64,000 bases of DNA from Toxoplasma gondii ME49. Its lineage: Eukaryota; Apicomplexa; Conoidasida; Eucoccidiorida; Sarcocystidae. Made by a program: the position numbers and the translations under genes. The notes beneath the pieces were generated by a model. That model saw nothing but the letters and a program-made list of their open reading frames with translations. It made no database searches and was not told the origin of the DNA. The stretch is taken from positions 6,446,885 through 6,510,884 of the forward strand of contig NC_031479.1 in assembly GCF_000006565.2 (NCBI RefSeq), read 5' to 3'. Shown piece after piece: positions 1 to 10,544 of this stretch (position 1 is the first letter of the stretch; every line of letters starts with the position of its first letter).

Positions 1-170
1 CGTTCTTTCGCAGTTTCCGTGTGAAATTAGAAAGACTCGGTCGGCGCTTCCACGTCGGAAAAAAAGGAAGTTTTCGTCTTGGAAAAGGCTGCTCCGCTTC
101 AGAGTTTCGTCGAGCACGTAGTCTCACTCTCGTCTCTCGACTTGCTCGTCCCTTCACTCGCATACGTGAA

Positions 171-243
171 TATACATATACATATGTATGTATATGTATA
201 TATATGTATATATATGTATATGTATATATATATATACGTGTGT
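171..243. repeat. TATATG microsatellite
   Basis: AT-rich run built from tatatg/tatata steps. Similar arrays recur in introns and spacers across this window. No coding potential is attributed to it. Confidence 0.8.
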
Positions 244-777
244 ATCGAAACGCATGCGTAGCACAGGCGTTTCTGCCTAGCGGTCTCTGTGAGCCTGTTT
301 CTTCTCAAGCTTTCATCCTGTCTTCTTTCCTGTCTGTCTCCACCCGTGCAGTCGAGCTTGTCGTGTGCCTGTGCATGCGGGGAACTACAGATTTGTGTGA
401 ATAAAAAATAAAGATGCATGTACAGCAGAGGGGACTTTGCGTTTGTTGGTCTGCGATTCCAGTTTTGTTTCGAATTTTCCAATTTCCTGTGTGCCCAGAA
501 TGTGGAGAAGCGACGGGGCAGCGCAGCTGGAGTGTGTGGCAGTTGAGAGCGAAAGACTTTTTTTTCTGCGAGTTCACCTCCGTTCTTTCTTTCCTTTCGA
601 GGTTTCCTCTTGTGTGTTTCACCGGCAGAACGACTGCAATGTCGCAAATCTGTTTTCTGCCAAGATTCACCCTTTTAGAGTAGCGCATCGCGCCAGTCGT
701 CGGCCGCGGATAGGCAACGCTGTTCTCCATGCTCGTTTCCCCCCGTCAGCCAGCGCTGTCTGCGTCTTTGGTTGCAG

Positions 778-1510
778 ATCTTTTGTCCCTCGTTTCCTTG
801 GAGAAAGCAGCCCAAAGTGCACATGCGTTGGAAACGGAGTTGCCTGTGCTGTACGTTTTTCCTCAGCTCGCTTTCGTCCTCGACAACTCAAACAGGTAGA
901 CGGGAAGGTAGTTCGGTTCACTCGACACCCTATGGAGCAGCCGTCGAGCGCTTGGAACCGTAAGCCAGTAGAAATCGCTTTTTCGCAAGTGCTGTCTGCG
1001 ATTTTTAAGACGGTCTTCTTTTCATCCCTTTTGAAAGGCATTCAGATCCAGTTTAGACGTTGTCCTCGAGTTTTAACAGCTCTCTGATGCGTTTCCGACC
1101 CTCGAGCAAGGCGACACCTGAAAACAAAACATGCATGCACACGACGCCTTTGTCTCCACAGTGCCCCAGCGGAGATTTCGCTTCTTTTCTGCTTTCCGCC
1201 CTCCCGACTTAAGATAACTTCTCTTTCTCTCTCTCTCTGCGGGGAGGCGTCTTTCTGCCCTCTCCCGTTTTCTCCCGCTCTGTCTTCCTCAGTGATGCAA
1301 GCCTCCTGCTGCTGCGACTTTTTTCGTCTCGGCTTCTCCCGCGCTTCTGTGCAAGCATCCCTCCTTGTCTCACAGGCGGTCTGCGAGTCTCCTCACCTGC
1401 AGATGGGGGGAACTAGAGCTGCTGCTGCTCTCGAACTAGAAGAGGAGCCTGTCTGCGCGGTGCGCGGAACGTCTCTCCTCCGTGGAGGTTGCCAACAGGC
1501 TCGCGTTTGA
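778..1510 (+). CDS. Possible internal exons of an unrecognised gene
   Basis: Two short stretches look like exons. One runs 778-850: it follows a gttgcag acceptor, ends before gtacgt, and reads as a helix-forming peptide (LLSLVSLEKAAQSAHALETE). The other runs 1440-1510: it follows ctcgaactag, ends before gtgagt, and contains LSARCAERLSSVEVANRLAF. Another possible exon lies near 903-959, before gtaagcc. The phases do not all join cleanly to each other or to the next exon at 1562, so the full model is unresolved. The product is not recognised. The start is probably to the left of the window or in its first 700 bases. Confidence 0.25.
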
Positions 1511-1561
1511 GTGAGTGCATTTCCCCTCCACAGCTGACCTTCTGTCGGATTTTCTTTTCAG

Positions 1562-2008
1562 TTCCGAAGGAGCACAGACCCTCTCTCAGTCGAGCATGGC
1601 CCTACGGTGTGCGGGAGGAGAGACTCAAGGGGAACTACGTCATCCAGAATCCGACAGCTGCAGGCCTCGGCTACTGTCCTGCGCCTCTTTTCTTCTGAGT
1701 TCCAGAATCCGTCTGTCTCTGTGTGGAAAGACGCGTATCGACAGGGCACAAAGTCTCTCCGAATTTGGCGCGAAAAAGTGAACGCTCTTCTCTCAGCTAA
1801 CCAGACGCGCGAGGAGACAGCTCCCTTTCGTTCAAGGCTTCAGCGAGGGTCCCCGAGACAGGTGAAGCTGCGTCTGAAGGCCGTGACGAGGAAAGCGCAG
1901 CGACTGCGTGAAAGCCAGTGTTTGTGTTGTGTTTGCTCAACTTGGCATTTCTCCAGTGGCTTCGCGATGTTTCAGACACAGCTCTTTCCCTGTTCAACTC
2001 TCAACTGA
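1562..2008 (+). CDS. Probable terminal exon of an unrecognised gene
   Basis: An open frame follows a strong pyrimidine-tract acceptor (ttttcttttcag) and stays open for 148 codons to a stop at 2008. The middle reads as a convincing amphipathic helical protein (for example EFQNPSVSVWKDAYRQGTKS, then a Lys/Arg-rich helix). A possible donor (gagacag|gtgaag) at about 1862 means the exon may end earlier. I recognise no family. It lies tail-to-tail with the minus-strand VHS-GAT gene that ends at 2997. The upstream joins are uncertain, so the frame could be wrong. Confidence 0.3.
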   Translation, partial: FRRSTDPLSVEHGPTVCGRRDSRGTTSSRIRQLQASATVLRLFSSEFQNPSVSVWKDAYRQGTKSLRIWREKVNALLSANQTREETAPFRSRLQRGSPRQVKLRLKAVTRKAQRLRESQCLCCVCSTWHFSSGFAMFQTQLFPCSTLN

Positions 2009-2996
2009 TGAAAACATCTTTCCTTGGAAAAAACAAAAAAGAGAGGTTGTGCCGACCCTGTCTCCACCCTGGACTTGGGTCGAAGCAAAGCTACACACGA
2101 CGCGCAGGGCAGTGACGACAGATTCCTCTCTTCGAGGTTTACTACAAAAGCGAGAAGCGGTCGCGCGGTCGTGTGAAGACGTCAACAACTGTTTGGCGCC
2201 TTCCTCCTCTCGCAAACTTAGGATACCGCGGATTCACAACCCACGGAGAGAAGAGAAGCAGAGATCTCCTCAGTTCCTCTGACGAGAAAACTGCACAGGT
2301 TTCGTGGCAAGAAAGCTCCTGTTTCTGCTGTGGGGAACACATGGGAACAACCCCGAACGCTCCAAAAACAGAATCCGTCTCTGTTTAAAATACGAAAGAT
2401 GAAGGCTTTAGTCAGAAGTGGAGTGAGAGCGTTGCCGCGGGTCTGCCTCCTGGAAACAAAGACTTTCACAACAATACAAGAAGGGAAAAATCCTCCGGCA
2501 GACCGTTCCCCCGTGACACCAGCTGCGCCGGATACAAGGAAGGAACGTGGAGAGACAACGACTGGCGACAGAGGGAGACGTTGACACTGCGAGAGAGGAA
2601 GAAGAAAGCTCGCTAGACGAGAACGAACAGTAGAGAGGAAACAAGGCGCAGAGAGAACAAAAGGAGAAAGAACGAAGAGAATTCGACTGCTGTGCCGAAG
2701 CTCCTTGTTCGAAGTCTCCTAAAAACATGAACGGTAAAAAAGAGGAAAGACACAGACGCGGTCGGCGACACAGCGGCCTCAGGAGACTTTTCAGGGAGAA
2801 ACAGGTCAAGTCAGAGAGAAGACACAAAGGCGCCTCTGCTGTACAGAGGTCCGAGAGATCGCGCCTGCGTTGCTTGGCAAATTTGCTGTACACCAGTTCT
2901 CTGTTACAAAACGCCTGTGCTTCTTACTTCTTTACTCCCCCTCGTGGTAGTTTCACACGCTCGATCTGTTCCTCTCCACTTTTTCTCCTTTCTATC
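2009..2996. other. Convergent intergenic / 3' UTR region
   Basis: About 1 kb lies between the unrecognised plus-strand exon and the stop codon of the minus-strand VHS-GAT gene. Only short, composition-driven open frames are present, and nothing here is supported as a gene. It probably holds the 3' UTRs of the two converging genes. Confidence 0.5.
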
Positions 2997-5900
2997 TCAG
3001 AAGTCGAAAACCGTGAAACTTTGCGTGATCTCGTCGAGCTGTTGCTCCAGTTCTTCCAAAAGCGCTTGCTCTCTGTGAGCCACAGATTCGTCGCTTCCTC
3101 GCTCTTCCTCCTCACATTTCTCGTTGGTCTGCCCTCTCTCACTGGGAGAGAAGGGAGGAGAGACACCTGCCCTGTTGAAGTCTTCATTCACCTCGACGTC
3201 TGGAAACGCCTTCTCTCTCTCTTCCTTTACGCCTTCCACTTCTCTCTGATCTGCCAGCTGCGAATCTGCGGGGAATATCAGCTCCGCCGCTCTGCCAGTC
3301 TCCTGCAGAAGACGGTCGTCGTTCGCTCTCGCACAAGAGAGCATCAACTCCTTGCCGTCTTCGCAAGGCGCCCCAAGAGTCGACACCGCCAAGTCTGCCT
3401 CTCCTCTGACTTCGCTGCCAACACAGGGCGCCTCCTTGGCGCCATCCTCGACAGATGTCGGCGCAAAAGACGAAGAGGAAGCAGAAGAAGAGGAAGGAGG
3501 GGGAGAGAGGGAGGGGACTGCGGACGGTCGAGGCGCCTCCTCAGGCGGGGGAAGGAACCCCCATGAGGCAGAACAAGAAGAGGAAGAAATAGAAGAAGAA
3601 GCAGAAGAAGCAGAAGAAGAGGAAGGAGGGGGAGAGAGGGAGGGGACTGCGGACGGTCGAGGCGCCTCCTCAGGCGGGGGAAGGAACCCCCATGAGGCAG
3701 AACAAGAAGAGGAAGAAATAGAAGAAGTAGAAGAAGAGGAAGCAGAAGAAGAGGAAGGAGGGGGAGAGAGGGAGGGGACTGCGGACAGTCGATGCGCCTC
3801 CTCAGGCGGGGGAAGGAACCCCCATGAGGCAGAACAAGAAGAGGAAGAAATAGAAGAAGAAGTGGAAGAAGCAGAAGAAGAGGAAGCAGAAGAAGAGGAA
3901 GCGGCATCAGAGGGAGGAGGGGGAGAGAGGGAGGGGACTGCGGACAGTCGATGCGCCTCCTCAGGCGGGGGAAGGAACCCCCATGAGGCAGAACGAGAAG
4001 AGGAAGAAATAGAAGAAGAAGTGGAAGAAGTAGAAGAAGAGGAAGCAGAAGAAGAGGAAGCGGCATCAGAGGGAGGAGGGGGAGAGAGGGGGGGTATTGC
4101 GGACGGTCGAGGCGCCTCCTCAGGCGGAGGAAGGAACCCCCATGAGGCAGAACAAGAAGAGGAAGAAATAGAAGAAGTAGAAGAAGAGGAAGCAGAAGAA
4201 GAGGAAGCGGCATCAGAGGGAGGAGGGGGAGAGAGGGAGGGGACTGCGGACAGTCGATGCGCCTCCTCAGGCGGGGGAAGGAACCCCCATGAGGCAGAAC
4301 AAGAAGAGGAAGAAATAGAAGAAGAAGTGGAAGAAGCAGAAGAAGAGGAAGCAGAAGAAGAGGAAGCGGCATCAGAGGGAGGAGGGGGAGAGAGGGAGGG
4401 GACTGCGGACAGTCGATGCGCCTCCTCAGGCGGGGGAAGGAACCCCCATGAGGCAGAACAAGAAGAGGAAGAAATAGAAGAAGAAGTGGAAGAAGCAGAA
4501 GAAGAGGAAGCAGAAGAAGAGGAAGCGGCATCAGAGGGAGGAGGGGGAGAGAGGGACGGTGCTGCGGACGGTCGATGCGCCTCCTCAGGCGGGGGAAGGA
4601 ACCCCCATGAGGCAGAACAAGAAGAGGAAGAAATAGAAGAAGTAGAAGAAGAGGAAGCAGAAGAAGAGGAAGCGGCATCAGAGGGAGGAGGGGGAGAGAG
4701 GGAGGGGACTGCGGACAGTCGATGCGCCTCCTCAGGCGGGGGAAGGAACCCCCATGAGGCAGAACAAGAAGAGGAAGAAATAGAAGAAGAAGTAGAAGAA
4801 GCAGAAGAAGAGGGAGGAGGGGGAAAGAGGGGGGGTACTGCGGACGGTCGAGGCGCATCCTCAGGCGGGGGAAGGAACCCCCATGAGGCAGAACAAGAAG
4901 AGGAAGAAATAGAAGAAGAAGCAGAAGAAGAGGAAGGAGGAAGAGAAGAAGAGACAGATGCTACACAGAAGGGATCAGAAGGAGCGAACGCAGCTGAGAA
5001 AGGATCGGAGGAAGGAGATGAGAGGGAAGAAGCGCAAGAGGCACCGTAAGCGAAGGCTTGCCGGGAGACCGAAGACGGCGTCTGGAGCATCGAAGGAGAT
5101 TTGAATGTGCTCTGAACGTGAGAGGAAATTGGGCGAGATGCGTTGCTTCGCTTCTCCTCATGTTTCTCTCTCGGCCCCAAGACGGCCGCAGGAGAGTCCT
5201 GACAGTCCTCGTGATCTTCGCCGTCCATTTTCTCTCTCTCTTTCCTCTCTTGAGTTCTTTTTTGACACCCTCGACTCGCTTCCGTGATCCCGTCCTTCGC
5301 ACATTCCAGCTGGTGGCTCGACTCTGTCTCCCTCTCAGTCTCTCCATTCTTTTCCTCCTTGACCTCGTCCTTCTTCGCTTCCGCGATCCCGACCCCCAGA
5401 GGCTGGGGCAGCGCGAGATGCGTCGAGAAGGCGAGGACGGGTGCAGAGAAAGGCGCGTCGACAAGCTCGTTGAAGGCTTCGAAGCGCCGGGTGTCTCGAC
5501 AGTTCGTCTCTGCGTCTTCCTGCGTAGCATGCGCAGCGTCCCCGGGCGAAGACGGCACGACCGTCACGGCGCGCGGAGGCCGAGGCGGACTGTTGGAGGC
5601 GAAGAGAGAGTCGAAGGACGGCGCCTGAGAGGATCCACTCTTTTCGAAAGCCGAGCACGAAGGCTCAGGAAGAGCTGGCGTTCTCACGTCTCCAGCGACC
5701 GACCTGAAAATATCGTTCAACGCCGCCAGCGTCGCTTCGGGAGGAGAAGAAGAGGAAGAAGAAGTGGAAGAAGACGACGCCTGAGAAGAAGACTGGAAAG
5801 GAGAGGAAGGATCAAGGTCGAGAAGATCCAAGCTCTTAGGCGCGCCTCCAGACTTCGACAGAGACGTCGCATTGCTCGTCGCTCCTGCACTCGCAGGACC

Positions 5901-8900
5901 CGGGGGTGGCGGCAACGCAAATGCCGAAGCGAAAGGAGAGGAACAGGAAGAGGAGGAAGAAGAGAAAGAAGAAGAGAAAGAAGAAGACTTCAGCTGGATC
6001 TGTCGTTGACTTCCCCTGTTTGTGATGGTGACAGAGTGGGGGCTTTGCGGGGACGCGTCGATGCTTTTTCTCTTCCTTTCGTGCGTCATCTCGTCTTTTC
6101 TGGATTTTTCGTCCTGTTCGGAGATCTTCTTGTCACCTTTTAGACGAGCGTCGACCGCGTCCGCAAGGCTGAGCAGGCTGCAGACGCGCGGCAAGTTTTC
6201 AGAGAGGGAGGAATCATCTGCCGAGAGAGATTCGACGAGGCGCTGGAGCTTCGGGCGCGCCGAGGCCAAGAAGGCCAGCGTATGTTCCGTCTGTGGCGAC
6301 CTCGATGCCGTTTCCAGAAACTGCAGAGCGGTCCTGAGAGAACGCTCCTAAAAAGAAAAAAAGGAAACGAAAGAGACAAAACAGTGAAAAAGGAAGTGAA
6401 ATAGAGAGAGGCGAACGAGGACACTGCGGCGAGGCGAAAGAGAGTCGAAAACAGAGACGCAGAAGGCATACACATCGAAGACATGAGACGCATCCACGAG
6501 CAACGCAAAAGCGAGAGAAGAACGAAGAAAACGAGAGAAGAAAGAAGAAAACGAGAGAAGAACGAAGAAAGCGAGAGAAGAAAGAAGAAAGCGAAAAAGA
6601 TGGAAATAGCAAAGTCGCGCACTTCGTCTGCCGACAGGAGCGCAGGCGGCGGAGGAGGCTGGTTGTAGGGCGCGACACTCTGCCTAGAAGAAGATGAGAA
6701 AGAGGACGAAGATGGAGACGAAGAAGATGAGAAAGAGGAAGAAGATGGAGACGAAGAAGATGAGAAAGAGGAAGAAGAGGGAGGATGAGGCGCTGGCCTG
6801 CGTATGCGAAGGGAGGGGTCGAACGCCGGGGACTCCTGAGACAAAGACAGCACGAAAATCAGAGGAAACAATTGGAACAAAGGACACAAAGAGCGAACGC
6901 AGGCGAGAGAGAAGACGACGGACGAAGAGACAGACGGACACTGGAAAAAGGAGAGAAAAGCACAAAAAACAGACGAGAAAGAGGTCGGGAAATCGCGCAT
7001 TCGCTCGGCAACGGAAAACAGATCAGCGGCCGGAGAGCTACTGAAAGAAACGCCATTGAAGAAAAACGATGTAAGTGGATGACCGGACTTTGAAGAACTG
7101 TTCACTAGAGAAACGGTTGAGTACCTTTTTAGAACATCTCCAATTGTGGATCTCAGAAGGCATACGAAAAGTGAAAAGTCGCTCACCTCAGCGTTTTTGA
7201 CCATGAATTTCATGCTCACATCTACCGTCGGGAACTCGACACCTGCAATAAATGCAGACAGCACAAGGCATTGGCCAAGAACGTATCTCACTGTCCACCT
7301 TTCTCTTCTCTCTTTCTCTCCTGTTCTCCTCTCTCTTTCTCTCCTGTTCTCCTCTTCCTCTCTCTTTCTCTTTCTCTCCTGTTCTCCTCTCTCTTTCTCT
7401 CCTGTTCTCCTCTCTCTCTTTCTCTCCTGTTCTCCTCTCTCTTTCTCTTCCTCTCCTGTTCTCCTCTCTCTTTCTCTTTCTCTCCTGTTCTCCTCTCTCT
7501 TTCTCTCCTGTTCTTTCTTTTTCTTTCTGCTCTTCTTCTCTCTTCCTTTTGGCTTGCTCCCTCTTCCTCGCTCTGCCTTCTTCCGCGTGTCTCTTTTCAT
7601 TTTTCTCACCTTTCGCGCGCAGTTTGCGGTACGCCTCGAAGATGGCCGGGAGCTTCTCTTGCTGCATCACGAAAGAATCTGCGAGGCAAACGAAGAGCGA
7701 CATTCACTCTTGCTGACAGGTTCGCAGTCTCTGTCGGCTGCTCCGTGCGCCTCTCCATTTCTGTGTCTCTCGACTTTCGTCTCTCTCTTCCGTTCTTCCT
7801 CCGTTCTCACGCTGTATGTCCCTGCTTTTCTCTCAGTCTCCTCTATCAGTCTGCATTTCACTCTCTCAACCAATTTCTACATCCACACACAGGTACATGC
7901 ACGTTCATGTAGTTCTTTCTGCCGTGGTCTCTCCGCCGTTCGATTTGCGAAAGGAAGCAAGTCTCTGTCGATGAGACGTCCCCATCCCAGCGCAGTCGAG
8001 TAAAATGATGTGAGTCGAGGAACGTGATTCACCCGGTTCCATCGAGTACTATTCATTTTACTGAAAATCGCATTCTTTTTATTGAAAACAACCTCACTCG
8101 ACGCCATTAGTTGATGTCCCTCGACCAGTCGTCTCACTGCGTGGACGTCCCTGCAGTCAATACTCAATCGTCGGCATGAACTTCGCAAGCGCTGAACGCC
8201 GCTACCTGAGCCTTTAGAACCGAGGACGAACTCTGGCCTTCTTCCTTTCATCTCTCCTCACTCACCATGCCAAAGCTGGAGAAGGTAGAGCACCTTCCTC
8301 TTCAGTCTCTGAAAAACGCACGAAGAAGAGAAACAGGCGACGCGGAAATGCACATGCGGCAGAAACACAGAGGTCACCCGGAAGAACGAGAGACAAAAGG
8401 GAAAGAACAAGGAAACGAAGAGAGCAAAAGAGAAGAGAGAACACAGCGAGAACAAGGGAGACAACAGCGACAGAGGAAGGAAGAAAGCGAAAAGCGAGAG
8501 AGGTCTCCGAAGAAAAAACGCGTCTTTTCTGTCGCGTCCAGGCGCTTGCATCACGCCTCGAGAACGCAAAGGCAGTTCGATGTTTCCGCAGAAGAAGTGA
8601 AGTCACTCGCAAGACTCGAAACACAGTTTCCTAAACCCTGGAGTGTCTGGACAGCGACATGTGCATGAGCACAGTCTTTGAAAAAATTGCGTTCTCTTTC
8701 TGTGAGTTTATGCAACAGGCCTCAAAGCGTGAAACGCCTGTCCTCTCAGAAAACCGATGAACAGTCCACTTGGCACAGTTTCACAAAAATGAAAAAACAA
8801 TCGAATCCAAGGAAGACGTAGTCAAGAAACGTCCTCACACTTCCCTGCCTCTCCCGCCTCCTCCCAGGTCCTTCCGTGTCTTCTTTGCTTATGCCAAGAA

Positions 8901-10544
8901 TTGTATATATATATATATATGCGGCTATGCATTTGCATGTGAAGTCAGGGACGCAGTCTATAAATATGCAAATATAAATAGGGGTATTCACACGCGTATA
9001 TGAATATATATATATATATATTTATTTATAAATGTATGTATATGTATATATATATAGATATTTATTTATAAATGTATGTATATGTATATATATATATAGA
9101 TATTTATTTATAAATGTATGTATATATATATATATATATTTATTTATAAATGTATGTATATGTATATATATATAGATATTTATTTATAAATGTATGTATA
9201 TGTATATATATATAGATATTTATTTATAAATGTATGTATATGTATATATATATATATAGATATTTATTTATAAATGTATGTATATGTATATATATATAGA
9301 TATTTATTTATAAATGTATGTATATATATATATATATATATTTATTTATTTATAAATGTATGTATATGTATATATATATATTTATGTATATATATATATA
9401 TATTTATGTATATATATTTATGTATATATATATATATGTATTTGATGATGTGTGGACTTACATGCAGCTGAGGGTCTGTTGCCACGCCTGGGTTGCAGCT
9501 CTGCGAACTGGAGGACAGGAGAAGAAAAGGAGAAAGCCGGCGAAGCATCGAGTGAACAAAGAAAACCGATTCGCAAGCGAAAACGAATTGGAGAAGCAAA
9601 TATACTGTTCGTTCAGCGCATCCTTTATCTCCCTTCTTCTCCTTCTCCTTCTCCCCATGTCTCTCTTCGTTCCTTCATCTCCACTTCTCAGTTTCTCTCT
9701 CGGTTTCTCTCTCTGTTTCTCTCTCAGTTTCTCTCTCTGTTTCTCTCTCAGTTTCTCTCTCAGTTTCTCTCTCGGTTTCCCCCTTTGGCTCAGCAGACAC
9801 ATGGAATCGCCGCGACTGAGGGAAGAAGGGACGCACGCTGGCGGCTCGTACCCGGTGAGAAGTTTGTTGATTTTCGATTTTACATCTCTCGAAAGAGATT
9901 TCTTCAGCGTCGTCTGCACGCAACGGAAGCGAGACAAACAACGAGAGGTGAAGACCTTCCCGGAGAGAGAGAAAGAGAGGAAGACTGTCCCTCGCTGTCT
10001 CTTCTCGTCTGGCTTCCAGTTTCTGTCTCTTCTTCACTTCCACTCGAGCTCTTCTCCCTCTCTCCTTCTTGCGCCCATTCTCCTTCTCATCTCTCGCGTT
10101 TCTGTCTTCATCCTTCTTCTTCTTCGTGTTCTCTTTTTCTCCTTGTTTGCGTTTTTTTATCCTCTCTCTCTTCTCCGTTAAAAGCATCTCTGTCAAAAGG
10201 CCGGCTTTCACGGTCTCGCTCTGTACCATTTTGAGTATTTTCGTCATGGTTCTCATGAATTTTTCGTCGAGACACCGCGCAAAGTCCACGCCGAGGTTGC
10301 CGACGGCCATGGCGACCAGTTCGATCGCAGCGAGCATCACCGGGCCGTCCGCCGAGAGGCGCAGCTTCTCCTCCACGAGAGCCGCGAGGACGCGGCCTTT
10401 CTCGTAGCTCGAGCTGCACTCGTCGATCGCCTGCACAGCTGCGGCGAGGGCCTCCTCGGAGCGCCCCGAAGCGGCGAAGGCCACCGCCGACAATACGCGC
10501 TCGACGAACGCGGGGAAGCGCCCTGCCAGCGCCAGTCCATCCAT
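2997..10544 (-). CDS. VHS-GAT (TOM1-like) adaptor with WG-containing repeats
   Basis: Six exons join in phase: 10544-10227, 8308-8266, 7678-7610, 7242-7187, 6835-6623 and 6347-2997, giving about 1349 residues. Residues 1-160 form a VHS domain. Its late helices show the family pattern: [17 protein letters not shown], then [14 protein letters not shown], then [13 protein letters not shown]. From about residue 234 a helical segment ([20 protein letters not shown] and [12 protein letters not shown]) fits a GAT domain, as in TOM1/GGA proteins that bind ubiquitin and sort membrane cargo at endosomes or Golgi. A long disordered tail follows, with ten copies of a Ser-rich repeat around [12 protein letters not shown]. 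The C-terminus is acidic and helical ([14 protein letters not shown]) and ends TVFDF. The ATG follows an acceptor at 10554, so a 5' UTR intron is likely. The VHS call is strong; GAT is inferred from position and helix pattern. Confidence 0.75.
3478..4960 (-). repeat. Coding minisatellite, ten units
   Basis: About ten imperfect tandem units of roughly 120-165 bp lie inside the last exon of the VHS-GAT gene. Unit length changes through gain or loss of agaagaggaa-type triplet blocks that encode Ser. Each unit encodes one [12 protein letters not shown] core followed by a Pro-rich stretch (PSLSPPPP). The array leaves several frames open on both strands, including a 565-codon Glu-rich frame on the plus strand, which I regard as an artefact. 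Confidence 0.9.
6515..6597. repeat. Purine-rich GAGAAGAA tandem run
   Basis: Plus-strand acgagagaagaaagaagaa-type repeats lie inside the last intron (6348-6622) of the VHS-GAT gene. On the transcribed strand this is a pyrimidine-rich run upstream of the exon 6 acceptor. Confidence 0.6.
6691..6779 (-). repeat. 33-bp coding repeat, about three copies
   Basis: A 33-bp unit (plus strand gaagatgagaaagaggaaga followed by atggagacgaa) repeats almost three times in exon 5 of the VHS-GAT gene. It encodes Ser/Phe/Pro runs ([11 protein letters not shown]) between the VHS and GAT domains. Confidence 0.8.
7300..7520. repeat. CTCTTTCTCTCCTGTTCTC tandem array
   Basis: About eight imperfect copies of a 21-33 bp pyrimidine-rich unit (plus strand) lie within an intron of the VHS-GAT gene (7243-7609). 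Read on either strand it produces low-complexity frames that are not genes. Confidence 0.75.
9000..9445. repeat. AT-rich minisatellite, unit about 42 bp
   Basis: Around nine copies of a unit containing tatttatttataaatgtatg and tatatgtatatatatatag lie tandemly in the first intron (8309-10226) of the VHS-GAT gene. The unit length varies with the (TA)n tract at its end. A shorter (TA)n run lies at about 8902-8922. Confidence 0.85.
9685..9782. repeat. GTTTCTCTCTC tandem repeat
   Basis: About eight near-identical 12-bp units (gtttctctctc plus a, g or t) lie in the first intron of the VHS-GAT gene. They are pyrimidine-rich on the plus strand. Their minus-strand translation (RETER repeats) is an artefact. 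Confidence 0.8.

Noticed and set aside
3344..4858. 504-codon Leu/Pro-rich frame on the minus strand
   Set aside because: Another frame of the same minisatellite. The in-phase exon chain uses the Ser-rich frame, which ends in a normal acidic C-terminus.
3352..5049. 565-codon Glu-rich open frame on the plus strand
   Set aside because: It is the antisense of the Ser/Pro repeat array in the VHS-GAT gene. The agaagaggaa repeats keep several frames open; it has no domain and no fitting splice context.
6980..7045. Candidate VHS-GAT exon ([17 protein letters not shown])
   Set aside because: It needs a phase-2 preceding exon, but the exon ending at 7187 is phase 0 and joins cleanly to 6835.
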